Below are positions 8,669 to 17,026 of a stretch of DNA of 64,000 nt, piece after piece. The DNA is taken from positions 310,001 through 374,000 of the forward strand of contig CP069393.1 in NCBI GenBank assembly GCA_016887505.1, read 5' to 3'. Position 1 is the first letter of the stretch. Every line of letters starts with the position of its first letter. The notes under the pieces are model-generated. The model searched no databases and had not been told where the DNA came from. It saw only the letters and a program-made list of their open reading frames with translations. A program made the translations under genes and the position numbers. This DNA comes from Clostridia bacterium (GTDB lineage: Bacteria; Bacillota; TC1; UBA5767).

Positions 8669-8785
8669 CGTTAGAGGGAGTAACTTTCCAAAGGAATCAA
8701 GGCCGTCATGACGGATTAAATCCCGGTCTTGGTGGCAATTATGTCTAGTGAGACTCTACACCCAAGGGTGTAGAGTCTTTTACAT
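8669..8785 (+). promoter_or_regulatory. yybP-ykoY (manganese-type) riboswitch with overlapping terminator
   Basis: The 5' strand AGAGGGAGTAAC (8673-8684) and the 3' strand AGTGAGACTCTA match the conserved ends of yybP-ykoY aptamers (GGGAGUA and UGAGAC), with CCGTCATGACGG and CCCGGTCTTGG elements between them. The 3' strand of the closing helix is also the 5' arm of a 12-bp terminator (8752-8763 with 8766-8777, then TTTT). Aptamer and terminator are therefore mutually exclusive, the architecture of a ligand-ON switch. The known ligand of the class is Mn2+. I recognise it by motif; a covariance-model search would settle it. Confidence 0.85.
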
Positions 8786-8804
8786 CGTAGAGGGAGGATT
8801 AATT

Positions 8805-9818
8805 TTGGAAAAATATATTTTGGACTTGGTCGAAACCATGCCAATGATTGGCCTTATTGGGGTGATTGCAGTATTGTTGTTTATTTTAGCCAAAGGGGCA
8901 GACCTGCTAGTGGATGAGGCAGTATCCCTATCAATTCACTGGGGTATTCCCAAGATGGTGGTTGGAGCTACTATTGTATCCTTAGGTACAACCTTGCCTG
9001 AAGCGACGATATCTGTTCTAGCTGCGGTCAATGGGAATCCAGATCTAGCACTAGGCAATGCCATAGGTTCCATCATTGCTGATACCGGCTTGATACTGGG
9101 ATTAGCTGCTATGATTGGACCTCTCGCGGTAGATCCGAAAACCATCAATCGACAAGGTCGACTCCAGGTCATGGCCGTAGTGTTGTTGGCCATCGTAAGC
9201 TTGCCATTCTTTTCAGAAGGCCTAACCCATGGAACCATTTATCAATGGATGGGTATTGCTTTTCTCGTTTTACTAGTTGGCTACATCTACCTATCAATGC
9301 GTTGGGCCGTGACATCTGGTGTAGATGAGGGTGTGGTGCTCGAGGAGAAAAAACGTCCACTTTGGGAACAAGTGGGAAAACTAGTAACTGGTATTGCTTT
9401 GGTTATTCTGTCTTCACGCGTTCTAATTCCCACCGTTGAAACGCTGGCAATCAATGTAGGAATTCCGCAAGGAGTAATAGCAGCGACCTTGGTGGCATTT
9501 GGAACTAGCTTGCCTGAGCTGGTGACTGCGATTACAGCGGTGCGTAAGGGGCATGGTGAATTGGCAGTGGGAAATATTATAGGAGCTGATATTCTGAATG
9601 TGTTATTTGTAGTAGGAAGTGCAGCCGCAGTTACTTCCCAAGGCCTTGATGTTCCATTGGCATTTTACAAATTGCAGATCCCAGCGATGATATTAATAGT
9701 CGGATTTTTCCGCATCGTAGCTAAAAATGCTTATCAGGTTATCAACCGGTTTGAAGGCTTCGTTTTGTTCTTGTTATATGGCATATATCTATTTCTTAAT
9801 TTTGTCCCAATGTGGTAG
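8805..9818 (+). CDS. Calcium/sodium-exchanger-type cation transporter
   Basis: A 337-residue CaCA-family membrane antiporter with two inverted repeats, each carrying the alpha motif: GTTLPEATIS followed by GNAIGS in the first half, and GTSLPELVTAI followed by GNIIGAD in the second. About ten hydrophobic segments are visible. The start is taken as TTG at 8805, seven bases after GGGAGG; an upstream ATG in frame lies inside the riboswitch terminator and cannot be right. Because a Mn-type riboswitch precedes it, export of Mn2+ (or Ca2+/Mn2+ exchange) is the likely role, although sequence alone cannot fix the ion. Confidence 0.88.
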   Translation: MEKYILDLVETMPMIGLIGVIAVLLFILAKGADLLVDEAVSLSIHWGIPKMVVGATIVSLGTTLPEATISVLAAVNGNPDLALGNAIGSIIADTGLILGLAAMIGPLAVDPKTINRQGRLQVMAVVLLAIVSLPFFSEGLTHGTIYQWMGIAFLVLLVGYIYLSMRWAVTSGVDEGVVLEEKKRPLWEQVGKLVTGIALVILSSRVLIPTVETLAINVGIPQGVIAATLVAFGTSLPELVTAITAVRKGHGELAVGNIIGADILNVLFVVGSAAAVTSQGLDVPLAFYKLQIPAMILIVGFFRIVAKNAYQVINRFEGFVLFLLYGIYLFLNFVPMW

Positions 9819-10003
9819 TAAATGACTAGAATGTCACCTTGAATTGGACTATTATGTGAATGCAGTGGCTATTATTATTTTCTAAAATTAAAAGAAAAAA
9901 ATGGTATTACTTGATTTGGTATATACATGAAATTTATTTGACAGGCCTTGTGTTGAAAGTGGTATAGTATAGTTAGATTACAAGTATAGAAAGGATGGAA
10001 AAG

Positions 10004-10387
10004 ATGGCAGCAAAACTAGGTATTTACAAATGCGAGCATTGTGGAAATATTGTAGAGGTTTTCGTAGAAGGTGCAGCACCAATTGTGTGTTGTGGTGAAA
10101 ACATGATTTTCATGGAAGAAAAGACTGCGGACCATTCTACTGAGAAACACGTACCATTCATCGAAGAGACGGAATCCGGCTATACGGTGAGGGTAGGTGA
10201 GAATGCAGCCCATCCGATGACTGAAGAACACTATATCCAATGGATTGAACTTCTAGTCGGTGATTATGTGCTTAGGAAAGAACTTAAGCCAGGGGATGAA
10301 CCAGCTGCAGAATTTTTCTGTTCTCATAACGACTCAGCTGTGGCTCGAGAATATTGCAATGTGCACGGTCACTGGAAAAGCGAGTAA
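10004..10387 (+). CDS. dfx: Desulfoferrodoxin (superoxide reductase)
   Basis: A 127-residue two-iron superoxide reductase, reducing superoxide to hydrogen peroxide without making O2. The N-terminal desulforedoxin centre has C10, C13, C29 and C30. The catalytic square-pyramidal iron site is complete: E47-K48-H49, H70, H76, C118 and H121. The start at 10004 is preferred over the ATG at 9995 because AAAGGA sits eight bases upstream. A TTGACA/TATAGT pair with a long 19-base gap (9938-9968) may be the promoter. Downstream lie ferritin and a ZIP transporter, consistent with an iron/oxygen defence block. Confidence 0.95.
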   Translation: MAAKLGIYKCEHCGNIVEVFVEGAAPIVCCGENMIFMEEKTADHSTEKHVPFIEETESGYTVRVGENAAHPMTEEHYIQWIELLVGDYVLRKELKPGDEPAAEFFCSHNDSAVAREYCNVHGHWKSE

Positions 10388-10413
10388 CCAGTGATTTACA
10401 TGTAGCTGTTTGC

Positions 10414-10445
10414 GGATGGGCCAATATATTGGCCCATCCTTTTAA
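10414..10445 (+). terminator. Hairpin between dfx and ferritin
   Basis: A 26-base perfect palindrome (arm GGATGGGCCAATA) followed by TTTT. It lies directly before the ferritin ribosome binding site, so it may end the dfx transcript or act as a partial attenuator. Confidence 0.7.
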
Positions 10446-10462
10446 AAGAAAGGATGAAAAAA

Positions 10463-10969
10463 ATGTTAAACCTAAAAGTAGAAGAAAGTATCAACGATCA
10501 GATTAATGCAGAATTATTTTCTGCCTATCTTTATTTGTCTATGAGTGCCTATCTTGAATCAGAAAATTTACCTGGTTTTGCCAGCTGGATGCGTGTTCAA
10601 TTCCAAGAGGAACAAGCACATGCAATGAAGTTTTTTGACTATGTAAATGAACGTGGTGGAAAAGTGACTTTGGAAGCTATTGAAGCACCACAAACTGAGT
10701 GGGCTTCTGTAGTTGAAATTTTCGAACATACATTGAGCCATGAACGTATGGTAACAGAACGCATAAACCATCTGATGGATGTTGCGTTGGAAGAACGCGA
10801 CTATGCAACAGAATCATTTTTACGTTGGTATATTGATGAGCAGGTTGAGGAAGAGGCTTCTGCTGAAGCTATTCTTAGTCAACTTGAAAGACTTGAAGGT
10901 CATGGCAACGGTATGATTATGTTGGACCGTGAACTGGGAACTAGGGTGTTTACACCGATTGCTGAATAG
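10463..10969 (+). CDS. ftnA: Ferritin (FtnA-like)
   Basis: A 168-residue non-haem ferritin that oxidises and stores iron in a 24-mer shell. Ferroxidase ligands are present in the expected spots: E in QINAELFSAYLYLSM, the EEQAHAMKF helix with Glu and His, and E in the DEQVEEE helix. The ATG at 10463 is preferred to 10454, since AAAGGA (10449-10454) gives an eight-base spacing. It is flanked by superoxide reductase and a ZIP transporter. Confidence 0.94.
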   Translation: MLNLKVEESINDQINAELFSAYLYLSMSAYLESENLPGFASWMRVQFQEEQAHAMKFFDYVNERGGKVTLEAIEAPQTEWASVVEIFEHTLSHERMVTERINHLMDVALEERDYATESFLRWYIDEQVEEEASAEAILSQLERLEGHGNGMIMLDRELGTRVFTPIAE

Positions 10970-10984
10970 TGAGGTGAGTGTCTA

Positions 10985-11806
10985 ATGCTGCAGTGGCTAG
11001 CACAGTTTCCGCCGGTAGGACAAGCTCTTTTAGGAACGTTATTCACTTGGGGGTTAACCGCCTTGGGTGCAGCAATGGTATTTTTCTTCAAAACCATCAA
11101 GAAAAGGGCTTTGGATGGAATGTTGGGATTTGCAGCTGGCGTGATGATTGCTGCGAGTTTCTGGTCCTTGCTTGCTCCTGCGATTGACCTTGCTGAGAGG
11201 ATGGGTTATATTCCGTGGTTGATAGTCGCTGCTGGATTTTTAAGTGGCGGAGGTTTCCTCTGGATCGTTGATAGATTGCTACCCCATATTCATCCCGGCT
11301 TGGGGGCAGGAAACACAGACCAGAAAGAAGGACCTAAAACCACATGGCATAGAAGTATTCTTCTTGTTCTGGCCATTACCTTGCACAATATTCCAGAGGG
11401 ATTAGCTGTCGGCGTTGCCTTTGGTGCAGTGGCATATAATTTACCAGCAGCATCTTTGGCTGGTGCCGTAGTGTTGGCTCTAGGAATTGGAATTCAGAAC
11501 TTCCCGGAGGGGGCAGCGGTCTCCATTCCTCTAAGACGAGAAGGATTCAGTAGGAAAAAGAGTTTCTTTTATGGTCAAGCGTCTGGCATCGTAGAACCCA
11601 TATCTGGGGTAATAGGTGCAATGCTTGTCGTAAGCATGAGAGCTATTTTACCGTTTGCCTTGGCTTTTGCGGCGGGTGCCATGATTTATGTGGTAGCGGA
11701 GGAACTAATACCTGAGGCTCAAAATGATCGTGAGAGCGATATCGCGACGATTGGAGTAATGGTAGGCTTTGCAGTCATGATGATATTGGATGTGGCATTA
11801 GGCTAG
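10985..11806 (+). CDS. ZIP-family divalent metal transporter
   Basis: A 273-residue membrane protein with about eight hydrophobic segments. The conserved ZIP metal-path motifs are in the central helices: [14 protein letters not shown] and [14 protein letters not shown] short histidine-containing loop (HIHPG) lies between helices 3 and 4. GAGGTGAG precedes the ATG, 15 bases after the ferritin stop, so the two are probably cotranscribed. Family members import Zn2+, Fe2+ or Mn2+; the ferritin neighbour favours iron, but that is inference. Confidence 0.9.
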   Translation: MLQWLAQFPPVGQALLGTLFTWGLTALGAAMVFFFKTIKKRALDGMLGFAAGVMIAASFWSLLAPAIDLAERMGYIPWLIVAAGFLSGGGFLWIVDRLLPHIHPGLGAGNTDQKEGPKTTWHRSILLVLAITLHNIPEGLAVGVAFGAVAYNLPAASLAGAVVLALGIGIQNFPEGAAVSIPLRREGFSRKKSFFYGQASGIVEPISGVIGAMLVVSMRAILPFALAFAAGAMIYVVAEELIPEAQNDRESDIATIGVMVGFAVMMILDVALG

Positions 11807-11852
11807 ATAAAATATTTGTTTCATATTAAATTGAATTGAGTAAATGATAAAG

Positions 11853-11886
11853 GTCAGGCAACTTAGTGTTGTCTGGCTTTTTTGCT
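11853..11886 (+). terminator. Terminator after the ZIP transporter
   Basis: GTCAGGCAAC pairs with GTTGTCTGGC (two wobble or mismatched positions) with a five-base loop, then TTTTTTG. Confidence 0.75.
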
Positions 11887-12094
11887 AGCGTAGCGACCTT
11901 GGGTTATTAGTCCCATGCAGTACGCGCATGGAGGAATACTGCGCATTTGGATATATTGTAGGAATGCAATCAGAAAGAAAGTTATATGCAAAATCCTTGT
12001 AAAGTTGATTTGTTGACAGAGAAATTTAATGAAATGTTTCATATTGATGCAGGAGAATTGATAAATATATCGAAATATAATTCTATAGTCAGAA

Positions 12095-12110
12095 ATGCAA
12101 ACGATTGCAT
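12095..12110. promoter_or_regulatory. LacI-type operator O1a upstream of the BMP transporter
   Basis: ATGCAAACGATTGCAT, a near-perfect palindrome of the LacI/GalR type. A TATAAT lies at 12076-12081, so the site would cover about +7 to +22 of a transcript from it. A sister site lies 56 bases downstream, centre to centre. Confidence 0.75.
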
Positions 12111-12151
12111 AAATTAAAAACCTTGTAAAAAAAGGAATAAAACGCTAGAAG

Positions 12152-12165
12152 AACAAACGTTTGCA
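12152..12165. promoter_or_regulatory. LacI-type operator O1b upstream of the BMP transporter
   Basis: AACAAACGTTTGCA, with the perfect core CAAACGTTTG at 12154-12163. The same core recurs at 16889, 18085, 18118 and 21675 in this locus. Confidence 0.8.
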
Positions 12166-12212
12166 AAATTATGATGAATACTGTTGCTATTTTGATGTGC
12201 GGGAGGAAGATT

Positions 12213-13244
12213 ATGAGAAAAATGAAATGGGTTGTAGCATTGATGCTTGTATTGACAATGGTTTCTTCAATTGTCGGATGTGCGAGTGAAGAAGAGCCTC
12301 AAGTTGAACCTGAAGAAAATGGAACAGAAGAACCTGCAATGGAATCGTTAAAAGTGGCATTGCTTTTGGATGGCAACATTAACGATGGTGGATGGAATCA
12401 GCTGCCCTATGAAGGCTTATTGAAGGCTGAAACAGAATTGGGAATTGAAGGAGACTTCACCGAACTGATTCCCCAAAATGAAGTAGCTACAATCATGAGA
12501 GATTACGCAAACAAGGGATACGACTTAATCATCGCCAACGGATATACATTTACCGATGCATTGAATGAAATCTCCGAAGAATATCCGGACATTATGTTTG
12601 TTGGTATGAACATACCCAATGCCGGACCAAATCTGTCAACTGCTAGAATCGAGTATGGTACGAGCGGATATTTGGCTGCTATGGCATCGGCAAAGATGAC
12701 GAAAACGAATAAGGTCGGCATAATTAGTGCAGTGGAATCCCCTCAGATGCAGGCTGATCTCAATAATATGATGCGAGCATATGATGAACTTGGTACTGGA
12801 ATTGAAATTAAATCGGTATACACCGGTGATTGGGCTGATGTGAATAAAGCCAAACAGGCTGCTGTTTCTTTGGCTGATGAAGGTGTGGATGTAATTATCA
12901 ACAGAATTGATGGAGCAACGCAGGCGGTCGCTGACGTGGCGAGAGAAAAGGATGCTAAAGTAATCGGTTGGTCTGGAGATGAAGCACCATTGGATCCGGA
13001 TATGATTGCTACCAGTCTAGTGATTCGTAATGACATAGTACTATATGCCACGATTGAAAAAATTATGAATGACGGTTACACTCCTGGTGAATCCGTTCAG
13101 TTGGGCATTGAAACTGGAGCCGTGGGTTATGGTTCATTCGGCAACGTACTTAGCGAAGAGGATGTAGCAGAGTTAATGGGTATCCAAGATGATATCATGA
13201 ATGGCATCATTGTATTGGATACTTCAGTAGAAGGCTGGGACTAG
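12213..13244 (+). CDS. BMP-family ABC transporter substrate-binding lipoprotein
   Basis: A 343-residue extracytoplasmic binding protein. The start at 12213 has GGGAGGA five bases upstream. An N-terminal signal with lipobox SIVGC predicts lipid attachment near residue 23. The mature protein matches the BMP/Med (PnrA/YufN) family, with DGGWNQLPYEGL near the N-terminus, IIANGYTFTDAL and the late GAVGYGSFG. Known members bind purine or pyrimidine nucleosides, or occasionally other small ligands. It heads a four-gene importer and is preceded by two LacI-type operators, so its ligand is probably the compound broken down by this locus or a relative of it. Confidence 0.9.
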   Translation: MRKMKWVVALMLVLTMVSSIVGCASEEEPQVEPEENGTEEPAMESLKVALLLDGNINDGGWNQLPYEGLLKAETELGIEGDFTELIPQNEVATIMRDYANKGYDLIIANGYTFTDALNEISEEYPDIMFVGMNIPNAGPNLSTARIEYGTSGYLAAMASAKMTKTNKVGIISAVESPQMQADLNNMMRAYDELGTGIEIKSVYTGDWADVNKAKQAAVSLADEGVDVIINRIDGATQAVADVAREKDAKVIGWSGDEAPLDPDMIATSLVIRNDIVLYATIEKIMNDGYTPGESVQLGIETGAVGYGSFGNVLSEEDVAELMGIQDDIMNGIIVLDTSVEGWD

Positions 13245-13251
13245 TGAAATG

Positions 13252-13284
13252 GGGGCTCTGGCAGGAAACCCGGAGCCCTGTTTC
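13252..13284 (+). terminator. Intercistronic hairpin after the binding protein
   Basis: GGGCTCTGG pairs with CCGGAGCCC (one G-T pair), followed by the weak tract TGTTTCTT. This type of hairpin often trims the transcript so that the binding protein is made in excess over the ATPase and permeases. Confidence 0.6.
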
Positions 13285-13330
13285 TTGCATTTATATCTAA
13301 GTATATTTGTCAGTAGTAGTGGAGATTATA

Positions 13331-14896
13331 ATGGAAAAACTTGTAGTTAAAAACCTTAGTAAGAGTTTTGGAAGTGTGAAAGCGAATCAACACGTTGACC
13401 TTACTGTGGAGAGTGGCGAGGTCCATGCTATACTAGGCGAAAATGGAGCCGGAAAAACTACATTGATGAAATGTATCTATGGTTTACACAAGATTGATGA
13501 AGGCGAGATATACTATGAAGGCGAAAGTATGGAGAATCATTCTGTAAGTGATTCGATTAAGAAAGGCATAGGTATGGTGCATCAGCATTTTATGCTGGTT
13601 CACAATATGAATGCTGCAGAAAATGTCATGATTGGCTTAGAGGATATCGGTAAGGTGTTCATTAATCAGAAAAGCGTTGAAGCTAGGTTATCCGAAATCA
13701 TGGACAAGTACCATCTGCATGTAGATATGAACTGTCAAATTCAGAATATGTCAGTGGGGGCTCAACAGAGAGTGGAAATTCTCAAGGCCTTGTATAGGCA
13801 GAGCAGCTTGCTGATTCTTGATGAACCAACTGCTGTCTTGACCCCGCAGGAGATTGAAGATCTCTTTCGGTTTATTGAAGAATACATCAGGCAAGACAAT
13901 TCTGTTGTGTTGATAACGCATAAATTAGATGAAATTATGAAAATTGCTGACCGTATTACAGTGATGCGTGCCGGTGTTAAAACAGGAACATTTCGTAAAA
14001 CAGATATAAAAGATAAAAAAGAACTTGCGGAGAAAATGATGGGTGAAAGCATAGAATGGGACATAAAACGCAAGGTGAATACAGAAGGACTAGAAAAAGT
14101 ACTTGAGGTAAAGAACCTAGTCGTTCGGGATAATCGGGGACTTAATGCTTTAAATGGAGTAAGCTTTGATCTGCATAAGGGTGAAATTCTTGGTGTGGCT
14201 GGTGTGTCAGGCAATGGTCAAACAGAATTGGCAGAGGCACTGGCAGGACTAAGGCCAATTCATGAAGGTGAAATTTTCTATGACGGTGAGAATATTGCAA
14301 ACATGAGTCCTAGAAAAATTCAGGAGATGCAGATTCGATATATCCCTGAGGACCGACATCGTGTTGGATTGATTTTGGATTATTCACTACGTGATAATTA
14401 TATGTTGGGTAAATTTTATGCTGAACCAAGTAGCCATGGTTTGAGACTGGACCATAAATACAACAATGATATGTCTGAAAAATTGTTGAAAGAGTACAAT
14501 GTTATGGCGACCGATATATGGCAGAAGGCACGTACTTTATCCGGTGGCAACCAGCAGAAAATTATTCTTGGAAGGGAATTGTCAGCTGAACCCCGGATTT
14601 TAATTTCTACACAGGCGACGCGTGGCTTGGATATTGCATCGACCATATTTGTGCAGCAATGCATCATGGAGCAGAAAGAGAAGGGTACTGGCATTCTCTA
14701 TATATCCACAGAATTGGATGAAATCATGGAAATATGCGACCGTGTAGTTGTATTTTATGAAGGCAGAATAATCAAGACTTTCATGACAGGAGAACTCGAC
14801 AAGTGGCAGATTGGTTTGCTGATGGCAGGTAATAAAGACCATCAGTCAATGAGTTGCAAGAGGGAAAAAGGAAATGAAAATACTCGAGAAGTTTAA
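13331..14896 (+). CDS. Sugar/nucleoside ABC transporter ATP-binding protein (two ATPase domains)
   Basis: A 521-residue tandem ATPase of the YufO/RbsA/MglA type. First domain: Walker A GENGAGKTT, signature MSVGAQQRVE, Walker B LLILDEPTAVLTP. Second domain: degenerate P-loop GVSGNGQTELAEAL, as is normal for this family, signature LSGGNQQK and Walker B-like ILISTQATRGLD. The start at 13331 has GGAG six bases before it; the upstream ATG lacks a site. It overlaps the next permease by 23 bases, showing translational coupling. It would power uptake of the ligand bound by the BMP protein. Confidence 0.93.
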   Translation: MEKLVVKNLSKSFGSVKANQHVDLTVESGEVHAILGENGAGKTTLMKCIYGLHKIDEGEIYYEGESMENHSVSDSIKKGIGMVHQHFMLVHNMNAAENVMIGLEDIGKVFINQKSVEARLSEIMDKYHLHVDMNCQIQNMSVGAQQRVEILKALYRQSSLLILDEPTAVLTPQEIEDLFRFIEEYIRQDNSVVLITHKLDEIMKIADRITVMRAGVKTGTFRKTDIKDKKELAEKMMGESIEWDIKRKVNTEGLEKVLEVKNLVVRDNRGLNALNGVSFDLHKGEILGVAGVSGNGQTELAEALAGLRPIHEGEIFYDGENIANMSPRKIQEMQIRYIPEDRHRVGLILDYSLRDNYMLGKFYAEPSSHGLRLDHKYNNDMSEKLLKEYNVMATDIWQKARTLSGGNQQKIILGRELSAEPRILISTQATRGLDIASTIFVQQCIMEQKEKGTGILYISTELDEIMEICDRVVVFYEGRIIKTFMTGELDKWQIGLLMAGNKDHQSMSCKREKGNENTREV

Positions 14897-15914
14897 ACTT
14901 AAGGGCTTAGCAAGTCTGGTTTTCCCAATATTGTCCATACTGTTAGGACTGTTTGGAGCGGGCATAGTAATCGCCTTGATGGGTGTAAATCCTATCTTGG
15001 CCTATAAGGAAATGCTAAGCGGTTCTTTGGGATCTTTCTATGGTCTATCTACCACTTTGCTACGATTCACGCCACTTGCCTTTGCGGGTCTAGCCGTGAC
15101 GTTGGCCTTTAGAGCAGGGGTATTCAACATAGGAGTTGAAGGACAACTTTACATGGGGGCACTTTTTGCTACTTGGGTAGGCACTTCTTTTGCATTCTTA
15201 CCAGCCATAATCCATATGCCATTAGCACTATTAGTAGGTGGCTTGGCAGGCGGATTCTGGGGATTCATACCAGGCTATTTTAAGGTGAAATACAATCTAA
15301 ATGTTATTCTCGTATCCATATTTCTTAATTTTGTTGCTATTAATTTGTTGGGCGCAGCAGTGTCTAGCGTGCTAAAGGCACCAGGACAAGGGATAACGTG
15401 GAGTGCCAAAATACTGGATAGTGCTGAATTGCCATATTTTCCGGGAACAACGTTACATGTCGGTATTTTGCTGATATTCATATTGGGATTCCTGTTACAC
15501 TACATAATGAAAAATACCACCATTGGCTATGAAATCGATGCGGTTGGCCTTAATGAGGATGCCTCCCAGTATGGAGGAATTAATGGCAAGAAAGTCATCA
15601 TGTTGGCCATGTTTTTTAGTGGTTTTATCGCATCCTTTTCAGGGAGCGTTGAGATTTTGGGTATACAACATAGGCTTACAGAAAACTTTTTAATTGACTA
15701 TGGATATAATGCCATACCGGTTGCTTTACTGGGCGGGTTACATCCCATAGGGACCCTGATATCTGCTTTCCTTTATGGAGCCATTATTAATGGATCAAGC
15801 TCTATGCAGATTACCATGGGAGTTCCAGTTTCCATTGTTAAGATTATCATGGCTCTCGCCATCCTTGGTTCAATTGGCATGAATGGTGTGAGAAAAATAG
15901 TATCTAACAGATAA
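14874..15914 (+). CDS. BMP-type ABC transporter permease 1
   Basis: A 346-residue inner-membrane permease of the BPD_transp_2 (YufP-like) family, with about nine hydrophobic helices. The characteristic region FRAGVFNIGVEGQLYMGALFA is present, and the segment GYEIDAVGLNEDASQYGGI is the family's ATPase-contacting loop. It overlaps the ATPase gene and is followed 13 bases later by the second permease. Confidence 0.92.
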   Translation: MKILEKFKLKGLASLVFPILSILLGLFGAGIVIALMGVNPILAYKEMLSGSLGSFYGLSTTLLRFTPLAFAGLAVTLAFRAGVFNIGVEGQLYMGALFATWVGTSFAFLPAIIHMPLALLVGGLAGGFWGFIPGYFKVKYNLNVILVSIFLNFVAINLLGAAVSSVLKAPGQGITWSAKILDSAELPYFPGTTLHVGILLIFILGFLLHYIMKNTTIGYEIDAVGLNEDASQYGGINGKKVIMLAMFFSGFIASFSGSVEILGIQHRLTENFLIDYGYNAIPVALLGGLHPIGTLISAFLYGAIINGSSSMQITMGVPVSIVKIIMALAILGSIGMNGVRKIVSNR

Positions 15915-15927
15915 CGAGGAGAAGAAG

Positions 15928-16839
15928 ATGGAGTTATTTATCGTATCGGGCTTGATATTAACGATACCGATCCTTCTAGCATCAATGGGCGACCTGTATG
16001 CTGAAAAAAGTGGGGTACTAAATCTGGGGATTGAAGCCACGATGCTTATGGGGGCTTATTTTTCCTATCATTTCGCATATTTTCTAGATAGCGCAGCGAA
16101 GGGAATTTTTGTTGCTCTCGGTATCGGAGTTTTGATTGCGTTAATCAATGGTCTTTTTTTGGTTACACTCAAGGTGGACCAAGTTGTTTATGGTGTAGGA
16201 ATTAATATGTTGGCAGCTGGCCTGACCAGCACCTTATTTAGAAAATCGTTTGCCATCGGCAGTGGCTATGAAAAATGCCCGTTATTACCGAAGATACAAA
16301 TAGAGGCTTTAAACGGAATTCCATATATAGGAAGCATATTCAACAATCAGAATATATTGTTCTACCTAGCCATAATTATGGTTGTCGTAACCATAATTGT
16401 ATTGAAAAAGACGAAAGCAGGACTCGTCATTAGAGCAGTTGGCGATAATCCGCACGCTGCCGACTCTCTGGGAGTCAGCGTGGTCAAGGTTCGTTATCTA
16501 TGTATATTGGTAAGCACCTTGTTTGGAGTGTTAGGTGGAAGTGCTCTGACCGTTGGAGATTTGAGATTCTTCCAGGATGGAATGACAGCTGGTCGTGGTT
16601 ATATCGCTTTGGCTACAATCATATTTGGACGTTTCAGTCCATTGGGGGTTTTGATGGGTGCATTGCTTTTTGGTATGGCAGATGCCTTGCAATTAAAAAT
16701 GCAGGTACTCGGTTCACAAATCCCTTATCAGTTGTATATCATGATGCCCTATGTAGTTACACTGGTTGCGTTGTTTATTGTAGGCTCATCGATTGCCCCA
16801 AAATATCAAGGCAAACCCTTCTATAGAGACCGAGATTAG
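15928..16839 (+). CDS. BMP-type ABC transporter permease 2
   Basis: A 303-residue second permease (YufQ-like), with about eight to nine helices. The paired motif AEKSGVLNLGIEATMLMGAY and the cytoplasmic loop GLVIRAVGDNPHAADSLGV are typical of this half of the heterodimer. AGGAGAAG precedes the ATG. It closes the importer operon; about 190 bases with another operator follow. Confidence 0.92.
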   Translation: MELFIVSGLILTIPILLASMGDLYAEKSGVLNLGIEATMLMGAYFSYHFAYFLDSAAKGIFVALGIGVLIALINGLFLVTLKVDQVVYGVGINMLAAGLTSTLFRKSFAIGSGYEKCPLLPKIQIEALNGIPYIGSIFNNQNILFYLAIIMVVVTIIVLKKTKAGLVIRAVGDNPHAADSLGVSVVKVRYLCILVSTLFGVLGGSALTVGDLRFFQDGMTAGRGYIALATIIFGRFSPLGVLMGALLFGMADALQLKMQVLGSQIPYQLYIMMPYVVTLVALFIVGSSIAPKYQGKPFYRDRD

Positions 16840-16886
16840 TTGGAGGGGTAAAGAAGTGTTGCTTTTTGTTATTACATATAATGGAA

Positions 16887-16900
16887 TACAAACGTTTGAA
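16887..16900. promoter_or_regulatory. LacI-type operator O2 upstream of the dehydrogenase
   Basis: TACAAACGTTTGAA, core CAAACGTTTG at 16889-16898. It lies about 130 bases before the start codon of the 2-hydroxyacid dehydrogenase gene. Confidence 0.75.
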
Positions 16901-17026
16901 TTTGCGAATTGGTAGCGCGTTTGAATTATTACTGTGAATATCTACAGTCGTATTGGATAAGAGAGTAGAGTGCTTTTTTCAGATCTGATAGGACTGAGAA
17001 TATTAAAATCTGAGGAGGACGAGTTT

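Noticed and set aside
8748-8804. ATG-proximal extension of the cation exchanger
   Set aside because: It overlaps the riboswitch terminator; TTG at 8805 has the proper ribosome binding site.
16500-16826. 108-residue + strand frame inside the second permease gene
   Set aside because: Alternate-frame shadow of a clearly conserved permease, with no ribosome binding site.
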